Assembly (NCBI GenBank): GCA_013127575.1 | Contig: CP053418.1 | Coordinates: 4,836,001 to 4,900,000 of the forward strand | Source of the DNA: Ramlibacter terrae | GTDB taxonomy: Bacteria > Pseudomonadota > Gammaproteobacteria > Burkholderiales > Burkholderiaceae_C | Direction: 5' to 3' | DNA length: 64,000 bases | In this document: positions 45,478-54,903 of the stretch, piece after piece | Layout of the letters: every line of letters begins with the position of its first letter | How positions within the stretch are numbered: position 1 is the first letter of the stretch | Program-made: the position numbers and the translations under genes | Notes under the pieces: generated by a model | The model's database searches: none | What the model was told of the DNA's origin: nothing | What the model saw: the letters and a program-made list of their open reading frames with translations, nothing else

Positions 45478-46799
45478 CACTTCACGCTTGCGGCAAGCGC
45501 CGCCCCAAGGTCGCGCATCGCATCGGATCGGCTGACGCCGCCGACGGCCTGCTGCAGCCAGGCACGGAGCCCCGCGTCGAGCCGAAGGGCGGCATCCAGC
45601 GCAGGGTTGCTTCCAGCCTGGTACGCACCGATATCGACCATCTGCCTGTTCCTTTGCAGCACGGCAAGCTGCCGCACAGCCGCGCCTGCGAGAAGCCTCT
45701 CGGCGTCGTCGGCAACCTCGGGCAGCAAGCGACTGGCGCTGCGCAGCGGATCGATCGCCGGATAGTGGCCCTGCTCCGCAAGCTCGCGCGACAGCACGAT
45801 GTGGCCATCGAGGATGGACCGCAGGCTGTCGGCAACAGGCTCGTTGAGGTCGTCGCCTTCGACCAGCACCGTCATCAATGCGGTGACGGAACCGCCGGAG
45901 GGCGAAGTGCCGCAGCGCTCGCAGATCTGCGGCAGTTCCGCGAACACCGATGGCGTGTAGCCCCGCGCCGTGGCGGGTTCGCCGGCGGCCAGCCCCACCT
46001 CGCGCCGTGCCATCGCCATCCGGGTGATGGAATCCATCGTCAGCACGACGGCTGCGCCGCCTGCAGCGAAATGACCGGCGATGGCGACCGCGGCGTGCGC
46101 GGCGCGCAGTCGGGCGAGTGCGGGCTGGTCGGAGGTGGCGACGACGACCACCGAGCGCCGCAGTCCCCGGCGCCAAGCTGCCGCTCCACGAACTCGCGGA
46201 CTTCGCGTCCGCGCTCGCCGATGAGTGCAATGACGTTCACGTCGGCCTTCACGTGGCGCGCGATCATCCCGAGCAGCGTGCTCTTGCCCACGCCACTGCC
46301 CGCGAAGATCCCCACCCTCTGCCCGCGTCCCAGCGTGAGCAAGCCGTCGATCGCGCGAATACCGGTCTCCAGCACCTCACGGATGCGCGGTCGCTGCAGC
46401 GGATTCGAGCGGAGCGTGCAGCGCACGAAGGAATGGTGTCACCGGGCGCTCCAGCCCATCGAGCGGCGCGCCGAAGCCATCGATGACGCGGCCAAGCAAG
46501 GCGGGGCCGACGCCGATGGTCCCTTGCTGGCCGAGAGCGACCACTTCGGCGCCGGCGGAGACGGCCTGCAGGCTGCCGTAGGCCATCAGCGTGACGTGGT
46601 CGCGCTGCAAACCGACCACCTCCGCCAGCACGGCGGCTTCGGCGCCCTCGCCCGCTGTCGCGACGCGACACAGCTCACCAACAGCGACCCGCGGACCTTC
46701 GGCCTCGATGGCAAGGCCCTGCACCCGGCGAACCCAGCCGATGCGCCGATGCAGTTCAACCCCGCGAAGGTGTTCCGTCCGGCCCGTATGCGAAGTCAT
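45477..46799 (-). CDS. fliI: Flagellar export ATPase FliI
   Basis: F1-like ATPase of the export apparatus, about 441 residues. N-terminal domain VVGLQRDHVTLMAYGSLQAV, GRVIDGFGAPLDG, Walker A IFAGSGVGKSTLLGMIARHV, ALIGERGREVREFVER, Walker B VVLTMDSITRMAMARREVGL, ARGYTPSVFAELPQICERCG, LVEGDDLNEPVADSLRSILD GH. Frame breaks near 46430 and 46165. ATGA overlap with fliH; TGATG overlap with fliJ. Confidence 0.95.
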
Positions 46800-47570
46800 G
46801 CGGTCGTCTCCAAGCCCGCACGGCCAGCAGCGCGCGACGCGCGCGCCTGCAGGAGGCCTGCCTTGCATTGCTCGGGACCGTCTCGAGGCGCGCGTCGATA
46901 CCGCCGCCGGTACCGGCCAGGATGCAGCCGCCCAGCACGACGCGGGGATCGGCGCGCCAACGCAGCTTTCGGTTCTGCGCATCCGGCAAGTGACCGTCCG
47001 CCAGCGCCTCGTCCAGCAGGCGCACGTCGGCGGATGCAGATGCAGCGTGACTTCGCCCTGCAGGTGGTTCGCCGCCAAGAGGAGTTCGACCTGCGACCGC
47101 ACAGACTCCGGGGAGCACGCCGCCCGGCCAACCACGCGGCACAAGGTTTCGTAGCACAGTGCGAGCACGTCTTCGTCGGCGCCGGTCCATGCATCGTCCG
47201 CAGCCGCCGCCATGGCGCAGAGCAGCGCATCCATCCGGCGGGACCTCTCCTCGAGCGGTGCGCGTGCGGCCTGCACTGCGTGTTCGATCGCGACCAGCGC
47301 CTGCTCGCGAGCGGCGTCCTCGCCGCGGCGCAGGCCTTCTTCGTAGCCGGCGCGGATGCCTTCCTCCCGGCCGCCACGCAGTCCCTCGTCGTGGCCGCGC
47401 CGGAACCCCTCCGCTTGCGCTTCGGCCTGGAGCACCACGAGAGGGTTCTCGGGTTTCCCTGCATCCAGCCCCGGCCGACCCGGCATGGGCCCCCCGGGCA
47501 AGCGAACGGCGCCGGGCACGAACAGCGTGTTGCGCAGCACCACCTCGTGCTCCGAATCGGGGATGGTCAT
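46796..47570 (-). CDS. fliH: Flagellar export regulator FliH
   Basis: FliI-binding protein of about 258 residues. N-terminal variable part, then the characteristic Gly-spaced helix AEGFRRGHDEGLRGGREEGI and RAGYEEGLRRGEDAAREQAL (AxxxG-type repeats), and the FliH C-terminal domain (GRAACSPESVRSQVELLLAA, LLDEALADGHLPDAQNRKLR, DPRVVLGGCILAGTGGGIDA, ending AGLETTA). Frame breaks near 47020 and 46875. Overlaps the mini-FliG gene and fliI by 4 nt each. Confidence 0.85.
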
Positions 47571-48118
47571 GTCCGCCCTCCCATGGCGCGGACTGCCTGG
47601 CGAAGGCGCCGCAGGAGTGCGTCACGCGTGAAAGTCGGCGAAGTCCGCGACGCGGCGCGGACTTCGCCCAGCAACGCTTCGCACAGGGCTGCTTCCAACG
47701 CGGGCGCCCGGGTCCCGGATTGGACGTCTTTCACCTTCTCTGCCCATTCGCACGGCATGGCCGCCAACAGTGCGTCGCGCCAACCCCACGGCCGAAGGGC
47801 GAGCAGGCACGCTGCCACCGTCGGATCCTCTTGCTGCAGCACTTGCGCCAGCATCGGGACCTGCGCGCCTGACGAGGCGTCCGGGAGGTCGGCTGCGGAT
47901 GCGGGCGGCGTTGGCGCATTCTTCGCGTCGATCGATTCGAGCAGTGCGGGGTCTGGCGGAATGCCCGGGACTTTCAGCTCGGCCAGAAGCCCTTCGAGCA
48001 CCGAACGGCGCGAAGCTGGCAACGCGGCCAGCAGCCACGCCTGGTCGTCCCTTGGCAGGGCATGCGCCATGAGCGCGGCACGCCGTGACTGGCTGGCCCC
48101 ATGCCGTGCCTCGCTCAT
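47567..48118 (-). CDS. Small protein in the fliG position (divergent mini-FliG)
   Basis: 183 residues, unbroken, with both ends fixed by 4 nt overlaps with fliF and fliH. The stretch PMLAQVLQQEDPTVAACLLA and LRPWGWRDALLAAMP is reminiscent of the FliG middle domain (the EHPQT-type helix region); LLAALPASRRSVLEGLLAEL may be a related N-terminal helix pair. The FliG C-terminal torque domain is absent; ordinary FliG is about 330 residues. It may link FliF to FliM/FliN without torque generation. Relationship to FliG is inferred from position and weak similarity. Confidence 0.55.
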   Translation of the reverse strand: MSEARHGASQSRRAALMAHALPRDDQAWLLAALPASRRSVLEGLLAELKVPGIPPDPALLESIDAKNAPTPPASAADLPDASSGAQVPMLAQVLQQEDPTVAACLLALRPWGWRDALLAAMPCEWAEKVKDVQSGTRAPALEAALCEALLGEVRAASRTSPTFTRDALLRRLRQAVRAMGGRT

Positions 48119-49561
48119 GCGCGGCCTCCGGTGGCTTCGATGAAAGCGCCCGGTGGCGAAGCGACATCTTCTTCCGCGTGCAGCCAGCCTTCCACCCGGC
48201 GCAGCGCCGCCTGCCGCTCCGCCGCCGTCAGCGAGCGCGGGACATGGCTGCGCGGCAGGCGTCGCCGACGCAGCAGGATCGCCACCGCTGCAAGCCCCAG
48301 CAGCGCCAGGCTCGCTGCCACCACGGCGACGTGATCCAGCGCACCCGTCGATGTCTTCTCGGCTGGTCCACCCGTCCCTGTGGGATTCACCATCCCGGTC
48401 GCAGCAGCCTGCGAAGTTTCAACGGGAGGAGCGATGAACGACTGCACCACCACCGCATCCCCGCGCTCGGCAGAGGCGCCGACCGCGGCTGCCACCAGCT
48501 TTCGGACCTGCTCCTGCTGTTGCGCGTCGAGCGGCTGCCGCACGACGGCAACCACGTGGATGCGCCGGACGGAACCCGGCTGGCTCACCACCTGCTCCAC
48601 CCGCCGCCCGGTCTGGTATTCCACGTCGCGTTGCATGCTGCTGCCGCGTGCAGCCCGTGCGTCGGCGTCGGGCATCGCGGAATCCCGAGCCGACTCCCTC
48701 TCCCTGACCAGGACGCCGGTCGCGCCCCCGCCCTTGCCATCGGGTGCGGCAATCACGTCTTCCGTGGTCACGCGCACTGGTCCATGTTCAGCGTGACATC
48801 CACGCTCGCCAACGCTGGCCGGGCCCGAAGGCGCGCTCGAGCACGACACCGGCCTTGCGGGAGAGGTAGTTCTCGGTCTCGCGCTTCAGGTCCAGCCTCC
48901 CGCCGGCGTCGGCGCCATCGGCTTCAGTGCCGGACCGGCTGAGCGCGACACCATGGTGGTCGACGATCGTCACCTCCTGCGGCGCCAACCCGGCCACCGC
49001 TGCGGCCACGAGCCTCTGGATGCCGTGGACCTGCTCGCCGCGCACGGATTGGCCATCGCGCAGCGTGAGCGTGACCGCTGCCTTCGGTCGGCTGGCCGAC
49101 TGCTTGAACAGCCCCTGCTCGGGCAAGGCCCGGTGGACGCGCGCGTCGCGGATTTCCTTGAAGGAGAGGATGGTGCGGGTCAATTCGCCCTGCAAAGCCC
49201 GCTGAAAGTTGATCTTCTGCGCGAACTCCGTCATGCCGAAGTCGGTGTTGTTGAAGAGTTCCAGTCCCACCGCGCCGTGCAGGGGCAGATCCTTGCCCAT
49301 GACCTTCAGCCGCGTGGCGTGCACTTGGCCTTGATCCACCAGCAACGTGCTGCCGCCGTCGGCGACCGTGTAGGGAACCTTCTGCTTGTCGAGTTCCGCC
49401 GCCATCAGTGCGGCGTCCTGCGGCTTCAGGTCCGAAAACAGGACGGCCTGCTGGCCGCGCAGCAACCATCCTCCGGCCGCAAGCAGCACCAAGAAGATGG
49501 TGGCCGCTCCGACGACCACGCCCACGCGCGCGCCGGTCCATCGTGCTCCACCGGTGTTCAT
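48115..49561 (-). CDS. fliF: Flagellar MS-ring protein FliF
   Basis: MS-ring protein of about 482 residues. First helix VGVVVGAATIFLVLLAAGGW, ring-building motifs VLFSDLKPQDAALMAAELDK, NTDFGMTEFAQKINFQRALQ, GELTRTILSFKEIRDARVHR, ALPEQGLFKQSASRPKAAVT, and LVAAAVAGLAPQEVTIVDHH. Second helix VAVVAASLALLGLAAVAILL, then a cytoplasmic tail that would bind FliG. Start ATG at 49561 with AGGAG upstream. One frame break near 48790. A read-through frame joins it to fliE, but this is explained by an indel in fliE. Confidence 0.93.
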
Positions 49562-49592
49562 TGCCGCACTCCTTTGCATGGGTTGCTTACGT

Positions 49593-49903
49593 TCACACCT
49601 GCATCCGCATGACTTCTGGTAAGCCTCCAGGAGCCGGTTGCGGACCTGCATCGCAAGCTGGAACGAGATGCGGCTTTCTTCCAGCCGGATCATCACTTCG
49701 TGCAGATTCGGTGTCTGGCCGAGGGCCAGCTGCTGCAGGTCGACCTGGCTCGCCTGCAGCTTGCGATTGACCCCTTGCAGGCCTTCGCTCACCAGCTGCC
49801 CGAACGACGGGCCGCCGCCGGGGACCGCCACGTCAGGCGCGGCGCGAAGCGGGGCCGCGATCTCGTCGTGGGGCGCCAGGCCCCGGATGGCTTCCACGTT
49901 CAT
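49593..49903 (-). CDS. fliE: MS-ring/rod adapter FliE
   Basis: Small rod-base protein of about 104 residues. PSFGQLVSEGLQGVNRKLQA, SQVDLQQLALGQTPNLHEVM, RLEESRISFQLAMQVRNRLL. Restoring one C on the plus strand near 49616 gives the canonical end EAYQEVMRMQV and a stop at 49593. Without it the frame fuses into fliF. Overlaps flgC by 4 nt. Confidence 0.92.
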
Positions 49904-50333
49904 GTGCCCCTCCCGATGTCGAGCGCGCGAAGCGCCAAGGTGCGCGCGGTCCCGAGCGCGGCCAGGTTCGCCTCGTAGGAGCGCATCGCCGCCATGAGCG
50001 TCACCATCTCGTTGGCGGGATCGACCCCCGGATAGCGCACGAAGCCTTTGGCATCGGCGAAGGGGTGACCCGGTTCGTGCGCCGTGCGCGGTGCGACGCC
50101 TTGCGGCTCCACTGTCACGCCCAGCGCCGGCATCGCGGACACGTCGCCTTCGACGAGGCTGCCGAACGCCTGGGGCGCCAGCGCACGCGCCAGCACGCGC
50201 ATCGGTCGGTAAGCCGTGCCCGCCGGATCCTGTACGGTGTTCGCGTGGGCGGGTTCGCCGCTGCCACGTCGACGCGCGTGCGCTCGAGCGACATGCCGGC
50301 AGCGCTGATCGCGAATGCCTTGCTGTAGTCCAT
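49900..50333 (-). CDS. flgC: Flagellar rod protein FlgC
   Basis: Proximal rod protein of about 145 residues. Start MDYSKAFAISAAGMSLERTR with the rod N-terminal helix, DVAAANPAHANTVQD after restoring a base near 50250, a short core, and C-terminal PGVDPANEMVTLMAAMRSYE and ANLAALGTARTLALRALDIG. GGAGG precedes the ATG. The usual LxNxxTP motif is altered to AANPAHANTV. Confidence 0.9.
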
Positions 50334-50335
50334 GC

Positions 50336-50717
50336 TTACCTCCGGCCGTCCGCGACGGCCATGGCGTGGATCCCCGGGTGTTGCGAGAGACCCGGGTCAA
50401 CCACGGTAATGCACGGCGTTGCGGGCCATCTCCACCATGGCCGCATCGACGTGCACGGGTGCGGCTTGCCCGGACGCGTCAACGTCCGGCTCAATCTCGA
50501 TGCGCACTGCTGAAAGGCTCTGCGCGTCGACACTTCCTCGCTCGCGCAGCGCGAGGCGCGCGTCCGCGAGGCTGGCCTCGAAGGCCAGCCGCACAGGCGT
50601 GTAGCCTTCGGCAGTGGCATTCGCCAGGTTCGCAGCGATGGCCTGGTGGCGCTGCCCCGCGGCGGAGAGTGCCAGCGAGAGGACAGTGGTGGTGAGTGCT
50701 TCGACCGACTGGGTCAT
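50336..50717 (-). CDS. flgB: Flagellar rod protein FlgB
   Basis: Proximal rod protein. VLSLALSAAGQRHQAIAANL and ANATAEGYTPVRLAFEASLA are the FlgB N-terminal helix and NxANxxTPGY-like motif. C-terminal VHVDAAMVEMARNAVHYR. As read, it stops at 50397; restoring a base near 50400 continues it as VVDPGLSQHPGIHAMAVADG to a TAA at 50336, two bases before the flgC ATG, giving about 127 residues. I prefer the longer form because it closes the gap to flgC. Confidence 0.85.
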
Positions 50718-50729
50718 GGAGGTGCTCCC

Positions 50730-51851
50730 CTACTGGACGACGAGTTCGCCGTGCAATGCCCCGGCCGCCTTCACGGCGCGCAGGATGGAAATGATGTCGC
50801 GCGTGCTCGTCTTCATGCGCGCGAGCGACTGCACCAGATCGGAGACCGTGCCGGAGCCGGCGAGGAAGCCGACAGCCCCCGTCTCTTCCACATCGATCTG
50901 CGTGTTGCTGACCACCGCCGTGGCCACGCCGCGCCCCGCATGCCCTATGAAGTTCGGTTGCGACACGCTGTTCTGCGTGGCGATCGAGATCTTCAGATCA
51001 CCGTGCGAGATCGCCACCCGCGCAATGCGCACGTCCCCGCCGGAGACGACGGTGCCGGTGCGCTCGTTGATCACCACGCGGGCCCGGCGGTCCGGCTCCA
51101 CCTTGACGTTCTCCAGCCGCGCAAGGAACGCGACTGGTTCATGCTGAACGTCGGCGGGCACCGGATTTCGATGCCCGATGCATCGCGGGCGCGCGCCAGC
51201 CCGGTACCCACCTGCGCGTTGATCGCGGCCGCGACCCGGCTGGCGGTGGTGTAGTCCGGTTCGGAAAGCACGAAGGTGACTGGCTGCGGGGTGCCTCCGC
51301 CACCATGCCCACCTCGACGACGGCGCCATTGGGAATGGAGCCCGCCGTGGGATGGTTCTTCTGCACCACGTTGCCTTGGGCATCGTAGCGATGACCTCCG
51401 ATCGACAAGGCGCCTTGCGCCAGGGCATAGACGCGTCCGTTCGGCGCCCGCAGCGCAGTCAGCAGCAGGTTGCCGCCCAGCAGGCTACGGGCGTCGCCGC
51501 TGGAAGCGACCGTCACGTCGAGCGCATCGCCTTCACGCGCGAACGCGGGCAAGGAAGCGCTGACCATCACCACCGCGACGTTGCGACTGCTGACCTGCTC
51601 GGGGGCGACAGTGAGGTTGAACTGCGACAGCACGTTGGAGAGGGCCTGCCGCGTGGTGCGGTTGCTCGGGGCATCGCCGGTTCCGGATAGCCCGGTGACG
51701 ATGCCGGTGCCCACCAGCACGTTCTCGCGCCAGCCCTGCACCTTGCCAGGTCTTTCACGCGCATGGACGTGACCTGCGCGCAGACGCCGGCGGTTGCCAG
51801 CAGTAGCGAGGCTGCAAGCAGCAAGACCGGCGCGGGGCGACTTGATGTCAT
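50730..51851 (-). CDS. flgI: Flagellar P-ring protein FlgI
   Basis: Periplasmic P-ring subunit of about 374 residues. Signal peptide PVLLLAASLLLATAGVCAQ, then VTSMRVKDLARVQGWRENVL, VGTGIVTGLSGTGDAPSNRT, SRNVAVVMVSASLPAFAREG, DALDVTVASSGDARSLLGGN, RARVVINERTGTVVSGGDVR, and C-terminal LVQSLARMKTSTRDIISILR and AVKAAGALHGELVV. Frame breaks near 51745, 51295 and 51135. 12 nt before flgB. Confidence 0.93.
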
Positions 51852-51852
51852 C

Positions 51853-52418
51853 TCAGAACCCCACCGTGTCCAGCAAATGGCGCCACCGGGACCGGCGGCC
51901 GCGCTCGGTGACGTCTCCTTCTCCCACGTAGGTGATGCGGGCGTCGGCGATGCGCGTGGATTGCACCACGTTGCCGTCGCTGATGTCCGAGGGACGAACC
52001 AGCCCCTCCAGCGTGACACGCTGCAGTTCTGGTTGACGGTCACGGACTGGGCCCCGGCGATGCGCAGCTGGCCGCCCGGAAGCACCTCCTGGACGACGAC
52101 GCTGACGGTGGTCAGCAGGCGGCTCGCGCGCTGGGTGCGGCCGCCGCCGTCGAACTCGCCGCCGACGGCGAGCGCTGCCTCCGCCGCCTTGGAACTGCCG
52201 TGTGCCAGTTCGGCGCGCAGCGAGTTGGTGCGGCGGGTACCGGTGTCGGCGCTGCTGACCGCGGTGGTGTTCTCGAACACCTGCACCGTCAGCACGTCAC
52301 CGGTGCGGAACGCCTTGTTGTCGGCCGTCAATGCCCGCCAGCTGTCCTCACGGTAGAGGCTTTGCGACGCAACGGCGCCGCAGAAGCAGAGTCCGGCGAG
52401 CAGCGGAAGCGTCCTCAT
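51853..52418 (-). CDS. flgH: Flagellar L-ring protein FlgH, no clear lipobox
   Basis: Outer-membrane L-ring subunit of about 188 residues. Core: FRTGDVLTVQVFENTTAVSS, GGQLRIAGAQSVTVNQN, LEGLVRPSDISDGNVVQSTR, IADARITYVGEGDVTERGRR, and end WRHLLDTVGF. The signal region MRTLPLLAGLCFCGAVASQS has two Cys but no standard L-x-G-C lipobox, and AVAS-Q resembles a signal peptidase I site, so lipidation is doubtful. One frame break near 52030. Confidence 0.9.
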
Positions 52419-53361
52419 TGCGCCACCTCCAGCTGGCCGTCACCCGTGACCTTGGCGAGGAAGCTCGAGGCAGCCGCGGAAGCACGCACGCGGACGCTGT
52501 CCCCCACCTTTCCGTCCTGCAGCACCTGCACCCGCGCCTCGGTGCGTACGGCGCCGGCGCCGGCGCGCAGGGATGCCCACTCTCCACGCAGCACCGCGGG
52601 GGCTGGCTCGACCATCCCGGTCCGCAGAACCTCTCCGGCTGCGACCGGCCTGCGCGTCCGCATCGTTTCCCGTGCTGCAGACAGCGACTTTCCACCGGCA
52701 GTCAGGTCGACCACGTCACTCGGGGTCATCGATGCATCGACCAGCGTCCCGGCGGGCACCGCATGGGCTGCGACAAGGCCGACTCCCAGGCGGAGACGCC
52801 GAAGGTGACCGGCACCACGCGCACGAAGCGCCCGTTCGCCCAAGCCTCGACCCATACCGTCATCCGCCGGTGCAGTGGTGTGCTCCCCGGGTCGCGCATG
52901 CGCAGCTGCAAATCGCCTTCGGAAACCTGCACGTCGCGAGGCGCCGACGCCAGCTCGACCTCGAATCGCTTGCTTCGCTTGGCCAACCACTGCAAAAGAC
53001 CGCGTGTGGCGATCGCGGCAATTTCCTCTCCCGGCACCGTCCGGCTGGACGAGACGATGCGCGTCGACGCGGAACCTGCCCACGCGACCTGCTCCGGTGG
53101 GAAGCCCATGCGGCGCAACACGCCGGCGAGGACCTCGCGTTCGAGCACAACGCCGTCGCCGGCCGGGGGCGGACGTCCCACAGGCAGGTCGACCAGTCGG
53201 CGGATCAACGCCAAGTCGGACGTCTCGATGCGGGCGAGCTGGCCCAATCGAACGACTGAAGTGCCAACCTGAAGTTCAGGCCGGAGCTCGATGAGGGCCA
53301 CGGGGCTACCGGCGGCAACGCCGCACAAGGCTATGGCAGCGATGGCGACGACGGATCTCAC
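52415..53361 (-). CDS. flgA: P-ring assembly chaperone FlgA
   Basis: Periplasmic chaperone for FlgI, about 315 residues. Signal peptide MRSVVAIAAIALCGVAAGSP, N-terminal region ARIETSDLALIRRLVDLPVG, and the SAF-type C-terminal domain: VPAGTLVDASMTPSDVVDLT, RRPVAAGEVLRTGMVEPAPA, VLQDGKVGDSVRVRASAAAS and VTGDGQLEVAQ. One frame break near 52757. Placed between flgG and flgH, unlike the separate flgA-flgMN arrangement of most beta- and gammaproteobacteria. Confidence 0.9.
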
Positions 53362-54139
53362 CGACGCAGCCCGTTGACCATGCCGAGCATTTCGTCCGCA
53401 GCCTGGACCACCTTCGCGCTGGCCTGGTAGGCACGCTGTGCCACCATCAAGCCCACCATTTCTTCCACGAGCTTCACGTTCGAGCCCTCCGGGAAGCCCC
53501 GGACCACGGACCCCATCCCGTCCTCGCCGGCACGCCCGGCGATCGGTTCACCCGATGCGTCCGTGGCGCGGTAGATTCCGCCGCCTTGCGCCAGCAGGCC
53601 TGGCGTATTGGTGAATCGGACCAGCTCCAACTGGCCCGCGTCGACGGGGGTCGCCGGCCGCGGACAAGGACCTGCACGCGGCCGGAGGTGAGCACCTGAA
53701 CGCGCTCTGCGTTGTCGGGGATCTGGATGCCGGGCTTGAGGGGCGTTCCATCCTGCAGCGCAAGTTGCCCGTCCGCATTGATCTTCAGCGTGCCGCCCCG
53801 CGCGTACGCCCGCGTCCCGTCGGGCATCGCAAGCTCCGGGAACCCTTCGCCCTGAATGGCGAGGTCCAGCGGTGAGTCGGTCCGCTTCATCTCGCCGCCT
53901 TCGAACACCTTGGACGCGCTGACGAGCGCGACGCCGGCTGCGGACGCTTGGGCCGGCGCGAGCACGTCACGCGTTCCCTGCAAGTCCTGCAACGGCGCAC
54001 GCCCCATCAGCTCGGCAAACTGCACGCGGCCTTTCTTGAAGCCGGCGGTATTCACATTCGCCAGGTTGTTGGCGATGGTGTCCACCTGCAGTTGCTGTGC
54101 ATGCATGCCGGTGGCGCCGATGTAAAGGGATTCGAGCAT
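53358..54139 (-). CDS. flgG: Flagellar distal rod protein FlgG
   Basis: About 260 residues. Start MLESLYIGATGMHAQQLQVD, TIANNLANVNTAGFKKGRVQ, FAELMGRAPLQDLQG, SPLDLAIQGEGFPELAMPDG, YARGGTLKINADGQLALQDG, and C-terminal NVKLVEEMVGLMVAQRAYQA and SAKVVQAADEMLGMVNGLRR. Frame breaks near 53655. 18 nt after flgF; overlaps flgA by 4 nt. Confidence 0.95.
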
Positions 54140-54157
54140 TCAGCTTCCTTCGCGAAT

Positions 54158-54890
54158 TCAGGTGTTCTCGCCGAGACGCCGGATGGCGGAGCCGATCATT
54201 TCGTCATGGCCGAGGGCGACCTTCTGCATGGCCTCGAAGTGGCGCATGGTCTGCATCATCTGCACCATTTCGTGCATCGCGTTGACATTGGCGTTCTCGA
54301 GGAAACCCTGTCGCACCCGGAGGTCGGCGGACGCAACGGGCTGCGGCTCGCCATCGAGCAGCACGAGCCCGTGGCCGAGCCTCTGCAGGGCACCGCCCGG
54401 CTTGGCGGAGACGACCTTCAACTGCGCGAGCGCCGCGCCTTCGCCGCGTGCCGGAGCGCCTCCCGGCAACGCACCCTCGAAGACCCGACCTTGCGCGTCG
54501 ATCACCGGCATGCCGTGGGGCAACTGGATGTCGCCGCCCCGGCCTTGCACCGCATGCCCCTGCGCGGTCACCAGCCGCCCCTGTGCGTCCAGTTGAAAGT
54601 TGCCTTGCCGCGTATAGGCAGTTCCATGTTCCGTCTGCACTTCGAACCATCCGGGCCCGCCGAGCGCCACGTCGAGCTGCTGCCCGGTACTGCGCAGCGT
54701 CCCCGGACGCACGTCGACCGCAATGCCGGGGAGCTCCCGCCAGCTCACCGGCGAGGCGCGCGAAAGGCATCGCCGCCGTCTCCCGCTGGTAGCCGACGGT
54801 CTGCGCATTGGCAAGGTTCATACCGATCCGGTCGAGATGCCGCACGTCTTGCTGCATGCTGCGCAGGGTGATGGCGAGGATCGGGTCCAT
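54158..54890 (-). CDS. flgF: Flagellar proximal rod protein FlgF
   Basis: About 244 residues. N-terminal LDRIGMNLANAQTVGYQRET is the rod motif; ALGGPGWFEVQTEHGTAYTR, QGNFQLDAQGRLVTAQGHAV and DIQLPHGMPVIDAQGRVFEG form the core; C-terminal LENANVNAMHEMVQMMQTMR HFEAMQKV. One frame break near 54740. Lies 13 nt after flhA. The order flgF-flgG-flgA-flgH is more usual in alphaproteobacteria. Confidence 0.93.
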
Positions 54891-54903
54891 ATTTCCTCTG
54901 CGG

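Noticed and set aside
44802..48143. A 1113-codon open frame on the plus strand across the fliK-fliF region
   Set aside because: It is antisense to six well-supported flagellar genes, its product is low-complexity Arg/Ala/His/Gln sequence with no domain, and long antisense open frames are expected in GC-rich coding DNA.
48788..49903. Apparent FliE-FliF fusion protein
   Set aside because: Restoring one base near 49616 gives the canonical FliE end and a stop at 49593, and fliF has its own ATG with AGGAG at 49561.
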